A stretch of 57,211 nucleotides of DNA from Streptomyces silvae (GCF_016745505.1 NZ_JAERUC010000152.1:1-57211); one strand, 5' to 3'; shown: positions 31,509-40,381, counted from the stretch's first letter. The notes: generated by a model from the letters alone, not told the origin. Made by a program: numbers and translations.

Positions 31509-32537
31509 ATGGCGGCAGTGACTGCGGACCAGACGACGCAGGGGACAGCAGGCACGGCGGACGACGCGGAAGCGGAGCGTCTGGCGGCGTTCGACGCCGC
31601 GGTGGCGGCCGACGACCGGATCGAGCCACGGGACTGGATGCCCGACGCCTATCGCGCCTCACTGATCCGTCAGATGGCCCAGCACGCCCATTCCGAGATC
31701 ATCGGCATGCAGCCCGAGGCCAACTGGATCACCCGGGCACCCTCGCTCCGCCGCAAGGCGATCCTGATGGCGAAGGTGCAGGACGAAGCGGGGCACGGCC
31801 TCTACCTGTACAGCGCGGCGGAGACGCTGGGGGCCAGCCGCGAGGAGCTGCTCGACAAACTGCACGCCGGCCGTCAGCGCTACTCGTCGATCTTCAACTA
31901 CCCCACGCTGACCTGGGCGGACGTGGGTGCGATCGGCTGGCTCGTCGACGGCGCCGCGATCACCAACCAGGTGCCGCTGTGCCGCTGCTCCTACGGCCCG
32001 TACGCGCGGGCGATGGTCCGGGTCTGCAAGGAGGAGTCCTTCCACCAGCGCCAGGGGTACGAGCTGCTGCTCGCCCTCAGCCGGGGCACCCCCGCCCAGC
32101 ACGAGATGGCGCAGGACGCGGTGAACCGCTGGTGGTGGCCCTCCCTGATGATGTTCGGCCCGCCCGACGACTCCTCCGCCCACTCGGCGCAGTCGATGGC
32201 CTGGAAGATCAAGCGGCACTCGAACGACGAGCTGCGCCGCCGCTTCGTGGACATCTGCGTCCCGCAGGCGGAGGCACTGGGACTCACCCTCCCCGACCCG
32301 GACATCCGGTGGAACGAGGAGCTGGGACAGCACGACTACGGAGCGATCGACTGGACGGAGTTCCAGGAGGTCCTCAAGGGCAACGGCCCCTGCAACGAAC
32401 AGCGGCTCACCCAGCGGCGCACGGCCCACGAGGAGGGCGCCTGGGTCCGCGACGCGGCAGTGGCATACGCAGAGAAGCACGCGGCACGGCCCGGCTCCGC
32501 CGGCGCGGCCGCCCAGCCTGTGGAGGCGACCGCATGA
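31509..32537 (+). CDS. paaA: 1,2-phenylacetyl-CoA epoxidase, catalytic subunit A
   Basis: 342 residues. Bacterial multicomponent-monooxygenase fold with di-iron ligands in KVQDEAGHGLYLYSAAE and KEESFHQRQGYELL. The N-terminal 50 residues are Ala/Asp/Glu-rich, then DWMPDAYRASLIRQMAQHAHSEIIGMQPEANW is diagnostic for PaaA. It inserts one oxygen atom into the aromatic ring of phenylacetyl-CoA. It is the first gene of paaABCDE and overlaps paaB by four bases. Confidence 0.96.
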   Translation: MAAVTADQTTQGTAGTADDAEAERLAAFDAAVAADDRIEPRDWMPDAYRASLIRQMAQHAHSEIIGMQPEANWITRAPSLRRKAILMAKVQDEAGHGLYLYSAAETLGASREELLDKLHAGRQRYSSIFNYPTLTWADVGAIGWLVDGAAITNQVPLCRCSYGPYARAMVRVCKEESFHQRQGYELLLALSRGTPAQHEMAQDAVNRWWWPSLMMFGPPDDSSAHSAQSMAWKIKRHSNDELRRRFVDICVPQAEALGLTLPDPDIRWNEELGQHDYGAIDWTEFQEVLKGNGPCNEQRLTQRRTAHEEGAWVRDAAVAYAEKHAARPGSAGAAAQPVEATA

Positions 32538-32824
32538 GCAGCTCGACCGACTGGCCTCTGTGGGAGGTGTTCGTGCGCTCCCGGCGCGGACTGTCCCACA
32601 CCCATGCCGGCAGCCTGCACGCGCCGGACGCCGAGATGGCCCTGCGCAACGCCCGCGATCTGTACACCCGCCGCTCGGAGGGCGTCTCCCTCTGGGTGGT
32701 GCCCTCGACGGCGATCACCGCCTCCTCCCCGGACGAGAAGGACTCCTTCTTCGAACCCGCCGGTGACAAGCCCTACCGCCACCCCACGTTCTACGAGATC
32801 CCGGAAGGGGTGAAGCACCTGTGA
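32534..32824 (+). CDS. paaB: 1,2-phenylacetyl-CoA epoxidase subunit B
   Basis: 96 residues, normal length. WPLWEVFVRSRRGLSHTHAGSLHAPDAEMALRNARDLYTRR is the PaaB signature. It is a small structural subunit that bridges PaaAC units. It starts with the ATGA overlap with paaA and ends with the GTGA overlap with paaC. Confidence 0.95.
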   Translation: MSSSTDWPLWEVFVRSRRGLSHTHAGSLHAPDAEMALRNARDLYTRRSEGVSLWVVPSTAITASSPDEKDSFFEPAGDKPYRHPTFYEIPEGVKHL

Positions 32825-33522
32825 CCGCGGCCCTCGCCCTCGGCGACGACGCGCTGGTGCTCTCGCACCGTCTGGGTGAGTGGGCGGGCCACGCCCCCGT
32901 GCTGGAGGAGGAGGTGGCCCTCGCCAACATCGCCCTCGACCTGCTGGGCCAGGCCAGGACGCTCCTCTCGTTCGTGGGCGACGAGGACCAGCTGGCCTAC
33001 CTCCGTGAGGAGCGGGCCTTCCGCAACGTCCAACTGGTGGAGCAGCCGAACGGCGACTTCGCCCACACCATCGCCCGCCAGCTCTACTTCTCCGTCTACC
33101 AACACCTGCTGTACGAGGAGCTGGCCGCCGGTGAAGGCGAGTTCGCGGATCTCGCCGCCAAGGCCGTCAAGGAGGTCGCGTACCACCGGGACCACGCGGA
33201 GCAGTGGGTCCTGCGGCTCGGTGACGGCACGGCAGAGAGCCATGAGCGCATGCAGAACGCCTTGGACGCCCTGTGGCGGTTCACCGGCGAGCTGTTCGAG
33301 CCGGTCGAGGGTGTGGACGTCGACCGGCACGCCCTGCGCGACCGCTGGCTGACCGCTGTCAGCTCCGTGGTGGAGCGGGCGACCCTGACTCTGCCGACGG
33401 GCCCGCAGTCCGGGGCCTGGACGGCCGGGGCCGGCCGGCAGGGCCTGCACACGGAGCCGTTCGGGCGGATGCTCGCCGAGATGCAGCATCTGCACCGCAG
33501 TCACCCGGGGGCGTCATGGTGA
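32821..33522 (+). CDS. paaC: 1,2-phenylacetyl-CoA epoxidase subunit C
   Basis: 233 residues. It is a structural, non-catalytic paralogue of PaaA, with LSHRLGEWAGHAPVLEEEVALANIALDLLGQARTLL and VKEVAYHRDHAEQWVLRLGDGT. It pairs with PaaA to form the stable heterodimer. GTG start, overlapping the paaB stop. Confidence 0.95.
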   Translation: MTAALALGDDALVLSHRLGEWAGHAPVLEEEVALANIALDLLGQARTLLSFVGDEDQLAYLREERAFRNVQLVEQPNGDFAHTIARQLYFSVYQHLLYEELAAGEGEFADLAAKAVKEVAYHRDHAEQWVLRLGDGTAESHERMQNALDALWRFTGELFEPVEGVDVDRHALRDRWLTAVSSVVERATLTLPTGPQSGAWTAGAGRQGLHTEPFGRMLAEMQHLHRSHPGASW

Positions 33523-34016
33523 CCACCGAGACCCCGCTGGAGGCGGAGCTGCACCGGCTGGCGGGCTCCGTGCCCGACCCCGAGCTTCCGGTCCTCACGC
33601 TGGACGAGCTCGGCGTGCTCCGCGGTGTGCAGGCGGACGGCCCCGACAAGGTCACGGTGCGGCTCACGCCGACGTACACCGGCTGCCCGGCCATCGAGAG
33701 CATGTCCGCGGACATCGAGCGCGTGCTGCACGAGCACGGCGTCACCGAGGTGTCCGTGGTCACGGTCCTCGCCCCGGCCTGGTCGACCGACGACATCAGC
33801 GACGAGGGGCGCCGCAAGCTCGCGGAGTTCGGCATAGCGCCCCCGCGTCCGGGGGGCGGGTCCGGCGGTCCGGTCCCTCTGACGTTGTCGGTGCGCTGTC
33901 CGCACTGCGGTTCCACGGACACCGAGCTGCTGAGCCGGTTCTCCTCCACGGCGTGCAAGGCACTGCGCCGCTGTGTGGCGTGCCGTGAACCGTTCGACCA
34001 CTTCAAGGAGTTGTAG
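33516..34016 (+). CDS. paaD: PaaD, Fe-S maturation protein of the epoxidase
   Basis: 166 residues. The N-terminal MIP18/DUF59 domain has SVPDPELPVLTLDELGVLRGV and TYTGCPAIESM. The C-terminus is a zinc-ribbon with CPHCG...C...CVACREPFDHFKEL (four paired Cys). PaaD is thought to help assemble the metal centres of the epoxidase or reductase. ATG 33516 overlaps paaC by seven bases; GTG 33519 would give a GTGA overlap. Confidence 0.93.
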   Translation: MVTTETPLEAELHRLAGSVPDPELPVLTLDELGVLRGVQADGPDKVTVRLTPTYTGCPAIESMSADIERVLHEHGVTEVSVVTVLAPAWSTDDISDEGRRKLAEFGIAPPRPGGGSGGPVPLTLSVRCPHCGSTDTELLSRFSSTACKALRRCVACREPFDHFKEL

Positions 34017-35078
34017 ATGTTCCATCCGCTCCGGGTCAGCGCGATCGAACGGATCACGGACGATGCGGTGGCCGTCACCTTCGCCGTGCCGTCCGAACTG
34101 CGCGAGACCTTCCGCCACACCCCCGGGCAGCACCTCAATGTGCGCTACCGCGTCGACGGCGAGGAGATCCGGCGGTCGTACTCGATCTGCGCACCGGCCA
34201 CCGAGCAGCCGGGCGAGCCCGCGCTGCGGGTGGGCATCCGCATGGTCGACGGCGGCGCGTTCTCGACGTACGCCCTCAAGGAACTGGCCGTGGGGGACCA
34301 GCTGGAGGCGATGGCCCCGATGGGCCGTTTCGTCCTCGCCCCGCGCCCGGGCCGCTTCGCCGCGATCGTCGGCGGCAGCGGCATCACCCCGGTGCTGTCC
34401 ATGGCGGCGACGCTGCTGGCCCGGGAGCCCTCGGCGCACTTCTGTCTGATCCGTAGCGACCGGACGGCCGCTTCGACGATGTTCCTGGACGAGGTGGCGG
34501 ACCTCAAGGACCGGTATCCGGACCGCTTCCAGCTGGTGACCGCCCTGTCCCGGGAGGAACAGGCCGCCGGGCTGCCCTCGGGCCGCCTGGACCGCGAGCG
34601 CCTCACCGGCCTGCTGCCCGCGCTGCTCCCGGTGCCCGAGGTGGACGGCTGGTTCCTGTGCGGGCCGCTCGGCCTGGTGAAGGCCGCGGAGGGTGCCCTG
34701 CGCGAGCTCGGCGCCGCCCGGTCACGCATCCACCAGGAGATCTTCCACGTCGCCGACGAGGGTGCGGCTCTGCCGGCAGCCGCCCGGGTGGCCGCCCCGT
34801 CGGACAGCAGGCTCACGGCGACGCTCGACGGGCGGTCGGGCAGCTGGCCGGTCCAGGACGGCGAATCGCTCCTGGACACGGTGCTCCGGAGCCGCGCGGA
34901 CGCCCCGTACGCCTGCAAGGGGGGAGTCTGCGGGACCTGCCGGGCCTTCCTGGTCTCGGGGGAGGTGCGGATGGACCGCAATTTCGCCCTGGAACCGGAG
35001 GAGACCGGGGCCGGCTTCGTGCTGGCCTGCCAGTCGCACCCTGTCACTCCGGAAGTCGAACTCGACTTCGACCGCTGA
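34017..35078 (+). CDS. paaE: 1,2-phenylacetyl-CoA epoxidase reductase subunit E
   Basis: 353 residues. The FAD domain has IRRSYSICA, the NAD domain has AAIVGGSGITPVLSM, and the C-terminal plant-type [2Fe-2S] ferredoxin domain has the Cys pattern CKGGVCGTC followed by a distal Cys in LACQS. It passes electrons from NADPH to the PaaA di-iron site. The start codon follows the paaD stop directly; AAGGAG lies within the paaD end. It is the last gene of the operon. No paaK, paaG, paaZ or paaJ is nearby. Confidence 0.95.
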   Translation: MFHPLRVSAIERITDDAVAVTFAVPSELRETFRHTPGQHLNVRYRVDGEEIRRSYSICAPATEQPGEPALRVGIRMVDGGAFSTYALKELAVGDQLEAMAPMGRFVLAPRPGRFAAIVGGSGITPVLSMAATLLAREPSAHFCLIRSDRTAASTMFLDEVADLKDRYPDRFQLVTALSREEQAAGLPSGRLDRERLTGLLPALLPVPEVDGWFLCGPLGLVKAAEGALRELGAARSRIHQEIFHVADEGAALPAAARVAAPSDSRLTATLDGRSGSWPVQDGESLLDTVLRSRADAPYACKGGVCGTCRAFLVSGEVRMDRNFALEPEETGAGFVLACQSHPVTPEVELDFDR

Positions 35079-35143
35079 CGGGCCGCGCGGCCCCGCTCGC
35101 CCGAACGCCCCCACCCCTCGCAACTCACGCCTCGCGCCCCCAG

Positions 35144-35171
35144 CCTCATGCCTCATGCCTCATGCCTCACG
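35144..35171. repeat. 7-bp tandem repeat (CCTCATG)x3 plus variant
   Basis: Three copies of CCTCATG followed by CCTCACG, between paaE and the rhodanese gene. It is a possible slippage tract; no hairpin is seen. Confidence 0.8.
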
Positions 35172-35190
35172 GCGGTAGAGGGCGGATGCG

Positions 35191-35535
35191 TCAGAGGACG
35201 AAAGCCGAGCTCCCGTTGTCCGTGACCATCGGGCGCCCGGCGCCGTCCCAGGCGAGCATGCCGCCGTCGATGTTCACGGCATCGAGACCCTGCTGCACCA
35301 GATACTGGGTGACCTGCGCGGACCGGCCGCCGACGCGGCACATCACATGCACGCGCCGGCCGTCGTCGGCCGCCTCGGTCAGCTCACCGAAGCGGCCGAC
35401 GAAGTCGCTCATGGGGATGTGCAGCGCGCCCTCGACATGCCCGGCCGCCCACTCGTCGTCCTCACGGACGTCCAGCACGAAGCCGTCCGACGGAACCGCC
35501 GCGGCGTCCACGGAGGGCAGCGGAGCGAAATTCAT
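35191..35535 (-). CDS. Single-domain rhodanese-like sulfurtransferase
   Basis: 114 residues. DGFVLDVREDDEWAAGHVEGALHIPM and the active-site loop VMCRVGGRSAQV, with the catalytic Cys, are intact. It probably carries persulfide sulfur or acts in thiosulfate transfer. It starts at ATG 35535 and is convergent with the paa operon. Confidence 0.92.
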   Translation of the reverse strand: MNFAPLPSVDAAAVPSDGFVLDVREDDEWAAGHVEGALHIPMSDFVGRFGELTEAADDGRRVHVMCRVGGRSAQVTQYLVQQGLDAVNIDGGMLAWDGAGRPMVTDNGSSAFVL

Positions 35536-35580
35536 GGGTAAGCCTTCTCTCGTACGTACGCGCCAGGGTCATCCGGAACG

Positions 35581-36642
35581 CTACTGCACCAGCCCTGCCA
35601 GCTCGTCCTCACGCTTGGCCACATCGGCCAGGAGCTTCTCGCCGATGTCGTCCAGCAGACTGTCGGGGTCGTCCGGAGCCATCCGGAGCATCGAGCCGAT
35701 CGCGCTCTCCTCCAGCTCCTTGGCCAGGACCGTCAGCAGCTCCTTACGCCGGCTGAGCCACTCCAGCCGCGCGTAGAGCTCCTCGCTCTCGCTCAGCCGC
35801 AGCTCCGGCGTCACAGGCCCCGCCGCCCACTCGGCGGCCAGCTCCTTCAGCAACGCCACATCCCCGCGCCCGTACGCCGCGTTCACCCGGGCGATGAACT
35901 CGTCGCGCCGTGTCCGCTCCGTCTCGTCCGGTGCCAGATCGGGGTGGGCCTGACGAGCCAGCTCCCGGTAGAGCTTGCGCGCCTCCTCACTGGGCCTGAC
36001 CCGCTTCGGCGGCCGGACGGGCTGCTCGGTGAGCATCGCCGAGGCCTCGGGCGAGAGCCCGTCCGAGTCCATCCAGTCGTGGAAGAGCTCGTCGACACCC
36101 GGCATCGGCATGACCATCGCCCGGGCGTCCTGGGCCTTGCGCAGGTCCTCCGGATCGCCGGTCCTCGCGGCCCGCGCCTCCGCGATCTGAGCGTCGAGCT
36201 CGTCGAGGCGGGCGTACATCGGGCCGAGCTTCTGGTGATGCAGCCGGGAGAAGTTCTCCACCTCGACCCGGAAGGTCTCCACCGCGATCTCGAACTCGAT
36301 CAGCGCCTGCTCGGCCACCCGGACAGCCTTGGCGAGCCGCTCCTCGGGCCGCGGGGCACCGCCCTCAGCCGCCGCGTCGCCACCCACTTCACCGGTCGCG
36401 CCATCTTCCGGATCGCCTGCGGGACCGCCGGTCGCGTCGCCGGTCGCGCTGCCGGTCGCTCCACCGGCGGCGGGACCCGCCTCCGGCGCGGGGCCGGGAT
36501 CGGCTCGCACGCCGTCGTCCTGCGACGCTTCCTGCGCCTGCCGCCGTGCATCGTGCGCAGGCTGCGGCTCGGCCTGCCGGTCCTGGTTCTGCCGGTCTTC
36601 GTCGTTCCGGGTGGTCGGCACCCCGGCGGCTTCGTGGGTCAC
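35581..36642 (-). CDS. J-domain (DnaJ-like) protein
   Basis: 353 residues. The N-terminal 95 residues are acidic, Gly/Ala-rich and disordered. A coiled-coil-like helix (RLAKAVRVAEQALIEFEIAVETF) follows. A J domain (about residues 210-265) has YRELARQAHPDLAPDETERTRR with the HPD signature. The C-terminus is helical. It would stimulate DnaK on an unknown client. GTG 36642 lies seven bases after a TACGCT -10 motif, so it is probably translated from a leaderless mRNA. Confidence 0.78.
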   Translation of the reverse strand: MTHEAAGVPTTRNDEDRQNQDRQAEPQPAHDARRQAQEASQDDGVRADPGPAPEAGPAAGGATGSATGDATGGPAGDPEDGATGEVGGDAAAEGGAPRPEERLAKAVRVAEQALIEFEIAVETFRVEVENFSRLHHQKLGPMYARLDELDAQIAEARAARTGDPEDLRKAQDARAMVMPMPGVDELFHDWMDSDGLSPEASAMLTEQPVRPPKRVRPSEEARKLYRELARQAHPDLAPDETERTRRDEFIARVNAAYGRGDVALLKELAAEWAAGPVTPELRLSESEELYARLEWLSRRKELLTVLAKELEESAIGSMLRMAPDDPDSLLDDIGEKLLADVAKREDELAGLVQ

Positions 36643-36660
36643 CCGTCCAGCGTATGGCCA
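36640..36660 (-). promoter_or_regulatory. Leaderless promoter motif for the J-domain gene
   Basis: Minus-strand TGGCCATACGCT, six bases, then GTG. It is nearly identical to the segment at 29266-29286. Here it lies in a true intergenic gap after the DUF2252 gene. Confidence 0.55.
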
Positions 36661-36701
36661 TGGCTCGCGCCCCTGGAACACACGGTGGCCGCAAGATCCG
36701 C

Positions 36702-38159
36702 TCAGACGCCGAGCTCGGCGGCTATTCGCCCGGATCGGACGGCCCGGACGAGCTCGGCGTGATCCGCCTCGGTCCGGTCCGCGTACGTCACGGCGAAGTC
36801 GGCCACCGCCGCGTCGAGCTCGGTGTTCTTCCCGCAGTAGCCCGCGAGCAGCCGGGGATCGGCGCTGTGCGCATGGGCCCGGGCCAGCAGCGCACCGGTC
36901 ATCCGCCCGTAGTCGTCCACCTGGTCCGCCGCGAGCGCGGCCGGATCCACACTGCCCTTGCGATTCCTGAACTGACGCACCTGGTACGGCCGGCCCTCGA
37001 CCTCGGCCCAGCCGAGCAGTATGTCGCTGACGACCTGCATCCGCTTCTGCCCGAGCACCACCCGGCGTCCCTCGTGCACCACGTCGGGAACCTCGAAGCC
37101 GACCTGCCGGAGATAGGGGGAGAGCGCGGAGGGACGGGCCTCCTTCACCTGCAGGACCAGCGGCTCACCGCGGTGGTCCAGCAGCAGCACCACGTACGAC
37201 CGGGTCCCGACACTTCCGGTGCCGACGACCCGGAACGCCACATCGTGGATCGCGTAGCGGGCCAGCAGCGGGAGCCTGTCCTCCGAGATCGTCCCGAGGT
37301 AGGCCTCGAGCCCCGCGGCGACGGCCGCCGCCTCCGCGTCGGGGACGCGGCGCAGCACGGGCGGGGCGTCGACGAAGCGGCGACCGCCGTCCTCGCACTC
37401 CTCCGTGGACCTGGCGGCGAAACGGGCACTCGTGTTGTTCCGCGCCTTGGCGGAGACCCGCTCCAGCGTCCCCAGCAGGTCCCGCGCGTCGGTGTGGGAG
37501 ACGAGCTCCTCGTCCGCGATGGCGTTCCACGCGTCGAGTGCGGGCAGCCCGGCCAGCAGGCGCATCGTGCGCCGGTACGCGCCCACCGTGTCGTAGGCGC
37601 CCTGACGACAGGTGTCCTCGTCCGCCCCGGCCTCGCGGCCGGCCAGGACCAGCGAGGTGGCGAGCCGCTTGAGATCCCACTCCCACGGGCCGAACACGGT
37701 CTCGTCGAAGTCGTTGAGATCGATGACCAGGTTGCCGCGGGCGTCGCCGTACAGTCCGAAGTTGGCCGCGTGCGCGTCACCGCAGAGCTGGGCGCCGACC
37801 CCCGTGACCGGGGTGCCCATCAGGTCGTGCGCCATCAGTCCGGCCGAACCGCGCAGAAACGCGAACGGTGTCGCCGCCATGCGCCCGACCCGTATGGGTG
37901 TCAGGCCGGGCACCCGCCCCTGGTTCGACTCCTCGACCGCCTGCACGGCGTCCGGCCTTCCGGCGGGCAGCGCCAGAGAACTGTGCGCGGACCTGGGCAC
38001 CTCGCGCCGCAGCGCCTTGCCGGCCGCCTTCGGGGACACCGCCCCGGCCCCGGACGGCCGCACCCCGCCGGCCACGCGCCGCGCGAAACCGGGAACGACC
38101 GGGATACGCCCGTCCCCCGCCGCCCGCTGTGCCGGCACCATCGTCTCGACTTCGCCCAT
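36702..38159 (-). CDS. DUF2252 family protein (kinase-like fold)
   Basis: 485 residues. The DUF2252 signature is RVGRMAATPFAFLRGSAGLMAHDL, then GDAHAANFGLYGDARGNLVIDLNDFDE and WDLKRLATSL. The GDAHAxNFG and DxNDFD pair resembles the catalytic Asp and metal motifs of APH/choline kinases, so a small-molecule kinase role is possible but unproven. Cytoplasmic. It lies upstream of the J-domain gene on the same strand, with a 59-base gap. Confidence 0.85.
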   Translation of the reverse strand: MGEVETMVPAQRAAGDGRIPVVPGFARRVAGGVRPSGAGAVSPKAAGKALRREVPRSAHSSLALPAGRPDAVQAVEESNQGRVPGLTPIRVGRMAATPFAFLRGSAGLMAHDLMGTPVTGVGAQLCGDAHAANFGLYGDARGNLVIDLNDFDETVFGPWEWDLKRLATSLVLAGREAGADEDTCRQGAYDTVGAYRRTMRLLAGLPALDAWNAIADEELVSHTDARDLLGTLERVSAKARNNTSARFAARSTEECEDGGRRFVDAPPVLRRVPDAEAAAVAAGLEAYLGTISEDRLPLLARYAIHDVAFRVVGTGSVGTRSYVVLLLDHRGEPLVLQVKEARPSALSPYLRQVGFEVPDVVHEGRRVVLGQKRMQVVSDILLGWAEVEGRPYQVRQFRNRKGSVDPAALAADQVDDYGRMTGALLARAHAHSADPRLLAGYCGKNTELDAAVADFAVTYADRTEADHAELVRAVRSGRIAAELGV

Positions 38160-38253
38160 GGAGCGCCGCCTCCCCCGCCCTCGTCCAGCTGTTCCGCCCG
38201 ACCAACATCAACTGCGGACGACGGTACAACCGACCCTCGGCGATCGTCTGCCC

Positions 38254-38284
38254 TGTGGACAACTCGGGACCGGCCTGTGGACAA
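38254..38284 (-). other. Two DnaA boxes (TTGTCCACA, reverse)
   Basis: Two exact TGTGGACAA sequences at 38254-38262 and 38276-38284, 22 bases apart and in the same direction. They lie in the 160-base gap between the DUF2252 gene and the YhgE-like gene. Confidence 0.6.
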
Positions 38285-38319
38285 CCTCCCGGTGCAGCAG
38301 GGCGTCAGGCGCCCGGCCG

Positions 38320-39405
38320 TCAGACGCCGACGGCCTCTTCCATCTCTTCCTCGGCCTCCTCGTCGGCACCGCCCGCCGACCGCACCGCGGCCGCTCCGGA
38401 CGCCTTCTCGGCCGCGCCATGACGCCGCCTCGCCTCGGCCAGGCCCGCACACCCCACGGAAACGAGCCCGGCCACGAACCACAGCGCCAGCACCAGCAGA
38501 TGCCCGCCCAGGGCATGGCCTCCGAAGTACACATGGCTGCGGACTCCTTCGACGAATCCCGCACCGTTCCAGAAGGAGTGCAGGGATCCGAAGAAGCCCG
38601 GCTGGAGTTCAGGCCGGAAGATGCCGCCGGAGCTCGTGAAGTTGAGCATGACGAAGAGCAGCATCACGCCGAACGTGGTCCACCGCTTGAGGAAGGTGTG
38701 CAGCCCCACACCGATCAGCAGGACGCCCGCCGAGTAGAGCCACGCCATCGCCCAGAGGCCGCCGAGACCGTGATCCACCAGGCCGAACACCGGCCCCGCG
38801 AACGCGGCGCCGATCACACTCACCAGGAACGAGGTGCCGATGGCCAGGGCCGCCCTGATCCGCAGAGCGAGCACCGCCCCCGCGCCGCCGATCACCGCGA
38901 CCGACGCGTACGACCCGATACTGACCGCCACCAGCAGGAAGAAGATCCCCTGGCCGGTCGGATCACCGTCGGCCGTGGGCGCCACGTCCGTCACGTCGAG
39001 CGGGGCGCCCTGCTCCGCGGCGACGTCGGTGAAGATCTTCTGGACCACCGTCGCGCTGGTGTCCGACGAGGCACTGGCCACCATGAGCTCCGGGCTGCCG
39101 CCCGGCACGTAGGCGCCGTAACTCTGCTGCGTCCTCAGGTGGTTCACCGCGATGTCGCGGTCCGCTACGGTACGCACACTCAGCGCCCCGTCGCCCTTGT
39201 CCTGCAGGGTCTGGGCAAGCACCTGCGCGCTTGCTCCCGAGCCGACGACATCCACCCTCAGGTCATGCGGCTCCGGGGCGTGGAACGCCCCCAGATAGGC
39301 AAGCCCCATACCGATGCACATCAGCAGTGGCGTGACGAGATGACTGAGCACATGACGCAGCTCACCGGCGGTTGAGCCGGAGGCGGGGCGTGGGCCTGCG
39401 GACAT
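38320..39405 (-). CDS. YhgE/Pip-like (ABC-2 permease family) membrane protein
   Basis: 361 residues. The N-terminal helix (VTPLLMCIGMGLAYLGAFHA) is followed by an outer domain of about 130 residues. Five to six further helices follow (IGSYASVAVIGGAGAVLAL, AIGTSFLVSVIGAAFAGPVFGL and others). The C-terminal tail is acidic (DEEAEEEMEE). This is the layout of YhgE/Pip/DUF3533 export-type permeases, which act in secretion or efflux. No ATPase adjoins. GGAGGAG precedes ATG 39405. It is divergent from a MarR regulator with paired operators. Confidence 0.75.
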   Translation of the reverse strand: MSAGPRPASGSTAGELRHVLSHLVTPLLMCIGMGLAYLGAFHAPEPHDLRVDVVGSGASAQVLAQTLQDKGDGALSVRTVADRDIAVNHLRTQQSYGAYVPGGSPELMVASASSDTSATVVQKIFTDVAAEQGAPLDVTDVAPTADGDPTGQGIFFLLVAVSIGSYASVAVIGGAGAVLALRIRAALAIGTSFLVSVIGAAFAGPVFGLVDHGLGGLWAMAWLYSAGVLLIGVGLHTFLKRWTTFGVMLLFVMLNFTSSGGIFRPELQPGFFGSLHSFWNGAGFVEGVRSHVYFGGHALGGHLLVLALWFVAGLVSVGCAGLAEARRRHGAAEKASGAAAVRSAGGADEEAEEEMEEAVGV

Positions 39406-39422
39406 GCGACCGCTCCTCCAAT

Positions 39423-39463
39423 AGTTGGCTTTTACAACTCCTACACTCGTTGTACCATACAAC
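39423..39463. promoter_or_regulatory. Two MarR-type operators
   Basis: The inverted repeats AGTTG-N7-CAACT (39423-39439) and GTTGT-ACCAT-ACAAC (39449-39463) share the half-site GTTG/CAAC. They fill the short gap between the divergent permease and marR genes. They are likely bound by the MarR protein, controlling both genes. Confidence 0.7.
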
Positions 39464-39486
39464 TAAAGTTCGAGAAGGTGATTCAC

Positions 39487-39939
39487 GTGGCAGACGCCCC
39501 CCGGGAACGCGAGGAGTCGCTGGATGTCATCCAGCGCGAACTGACCGCTTTCGCACGCCGTGCACGCTCGGCCGCGGCACGACTCCACCCGGATCTGCCG
39601 CTGGTCTCGTACACGCTGCTCGCCCATATCGACCACCGGCACGGGTGCCGCGCGACCGACCTGGCGGCGCACTACATGCTGGACAAGTCGACGGTCAGCC
39701 GACAGGTGGCGGCCCTGGAGAAGCTCGGCCTGGTCGAGCGCCATCCGGACCCGGACGACCAGCGCATCCAGGTACTGCACCCCACCGCCGCGGGCACCAA
39801 GGCGCTCGCCTCGACGCAGGCCAGCCGACGTGCCGCCTATCGCGAGCGGCTCGGGACATGGACGTCGGACGATCTCGAACAGTTCGCGGAGTATTTGCTG
39901 CGCTACAACGCGGCGGGCGAGGACAGCCCGCCGCAATAA
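39487..39939 (+). CDS. MarR-family transcriptional regulator
   Basis: 150 residues. The winged-helix core is HRHGCRATDLAAHYMLDKSTVSRQVAALEKLGLVERHPDPDDQRIQVLHPTAAG. The start GTG 39487 has GAGAAGG eight bases upstream; the in-frame GTG 39478 overlaps that site. It probably represses itself and the divergent permease gene. Confidence 0.9.
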   Translation: MADAPREREESLDVIQRELTAFARRARSAAARLHPDLPLVSYTLLAHIDHRHGCRATDLAAHYMLDKSTVSRQVAALEKLGLVERHPDPDDQRIQVLHPTAAGTKALASTQASRRAAYRERLGTWTSDDLEQFAEYLLRYNAAGEDSPPQ

Positions 39940-39997
39940 GGCCGAGCCCGGTCAACCACCGGCCACCGACAGACCCGCCGCGATGAAGGCCGGCCGG

Positions 39998-40342
39998 TCA
40001 GCAGCCCCCCGGCCCCGCCAGATGCGCGTCCGCCCACCGCCCGAGCTCCTTGAGCGCGGGCTCCAGGGCCGCCCCGGCCTCCGTCAACCGGTACGCGACT
40101 CTCAACGGGGGCCCCTCGTCGACCTGCCGCACCACGAGACCGGCCGCCCCCAGCTCCGACAGCCGGTCCGAGAGCATGCGCTCACTGATGCCCGGGATCG
40201 CCCGTCGCAGATCCGCGAAGTACACCGGCTGCTGCATCAGCACCGAGACGATCGGGCCGGTCCAGCGCTTCCCGAACAGCTCGAAGACGCGAGTGATGCT
40301 CGTATCCACCTGCCGACAGGCCTGTTCGCTGTGATCCGCCAT
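39998..40342 (-). CDS. HxlR-family transcriptional regulator
   Basis: 114 residues. The N-terminal Cys9 in EQACRQVDTSITRVFELFGKRWTGPIVSVLMQQPVYFADLRRAIPGISERMLSDRLSELGAAGLV is placed as in redox-sensing HxlR proteins such as HypR/YodB. It is divergent from an azoreductase gene, the same arrangement as yodB-type quinone and diamide sensors. Regulation by thiol oxidation is therefore inferred. Confidence 0.9.
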   Translation of the reverse strand: MADHSEQACRQVDTSITRVFELFGKRWTGPIVSVLMQQPVYFADLRRAIPGISERMLSDRLSELGAAGLVVRQVDEGPPLRVAYRLTEAGAALEPALKELGRWADAHLAGPGGC

Positions 40343-40381
40343 GACCCCAGAGTACTGCTCCGACGTTCGGGGCTTATTAAA

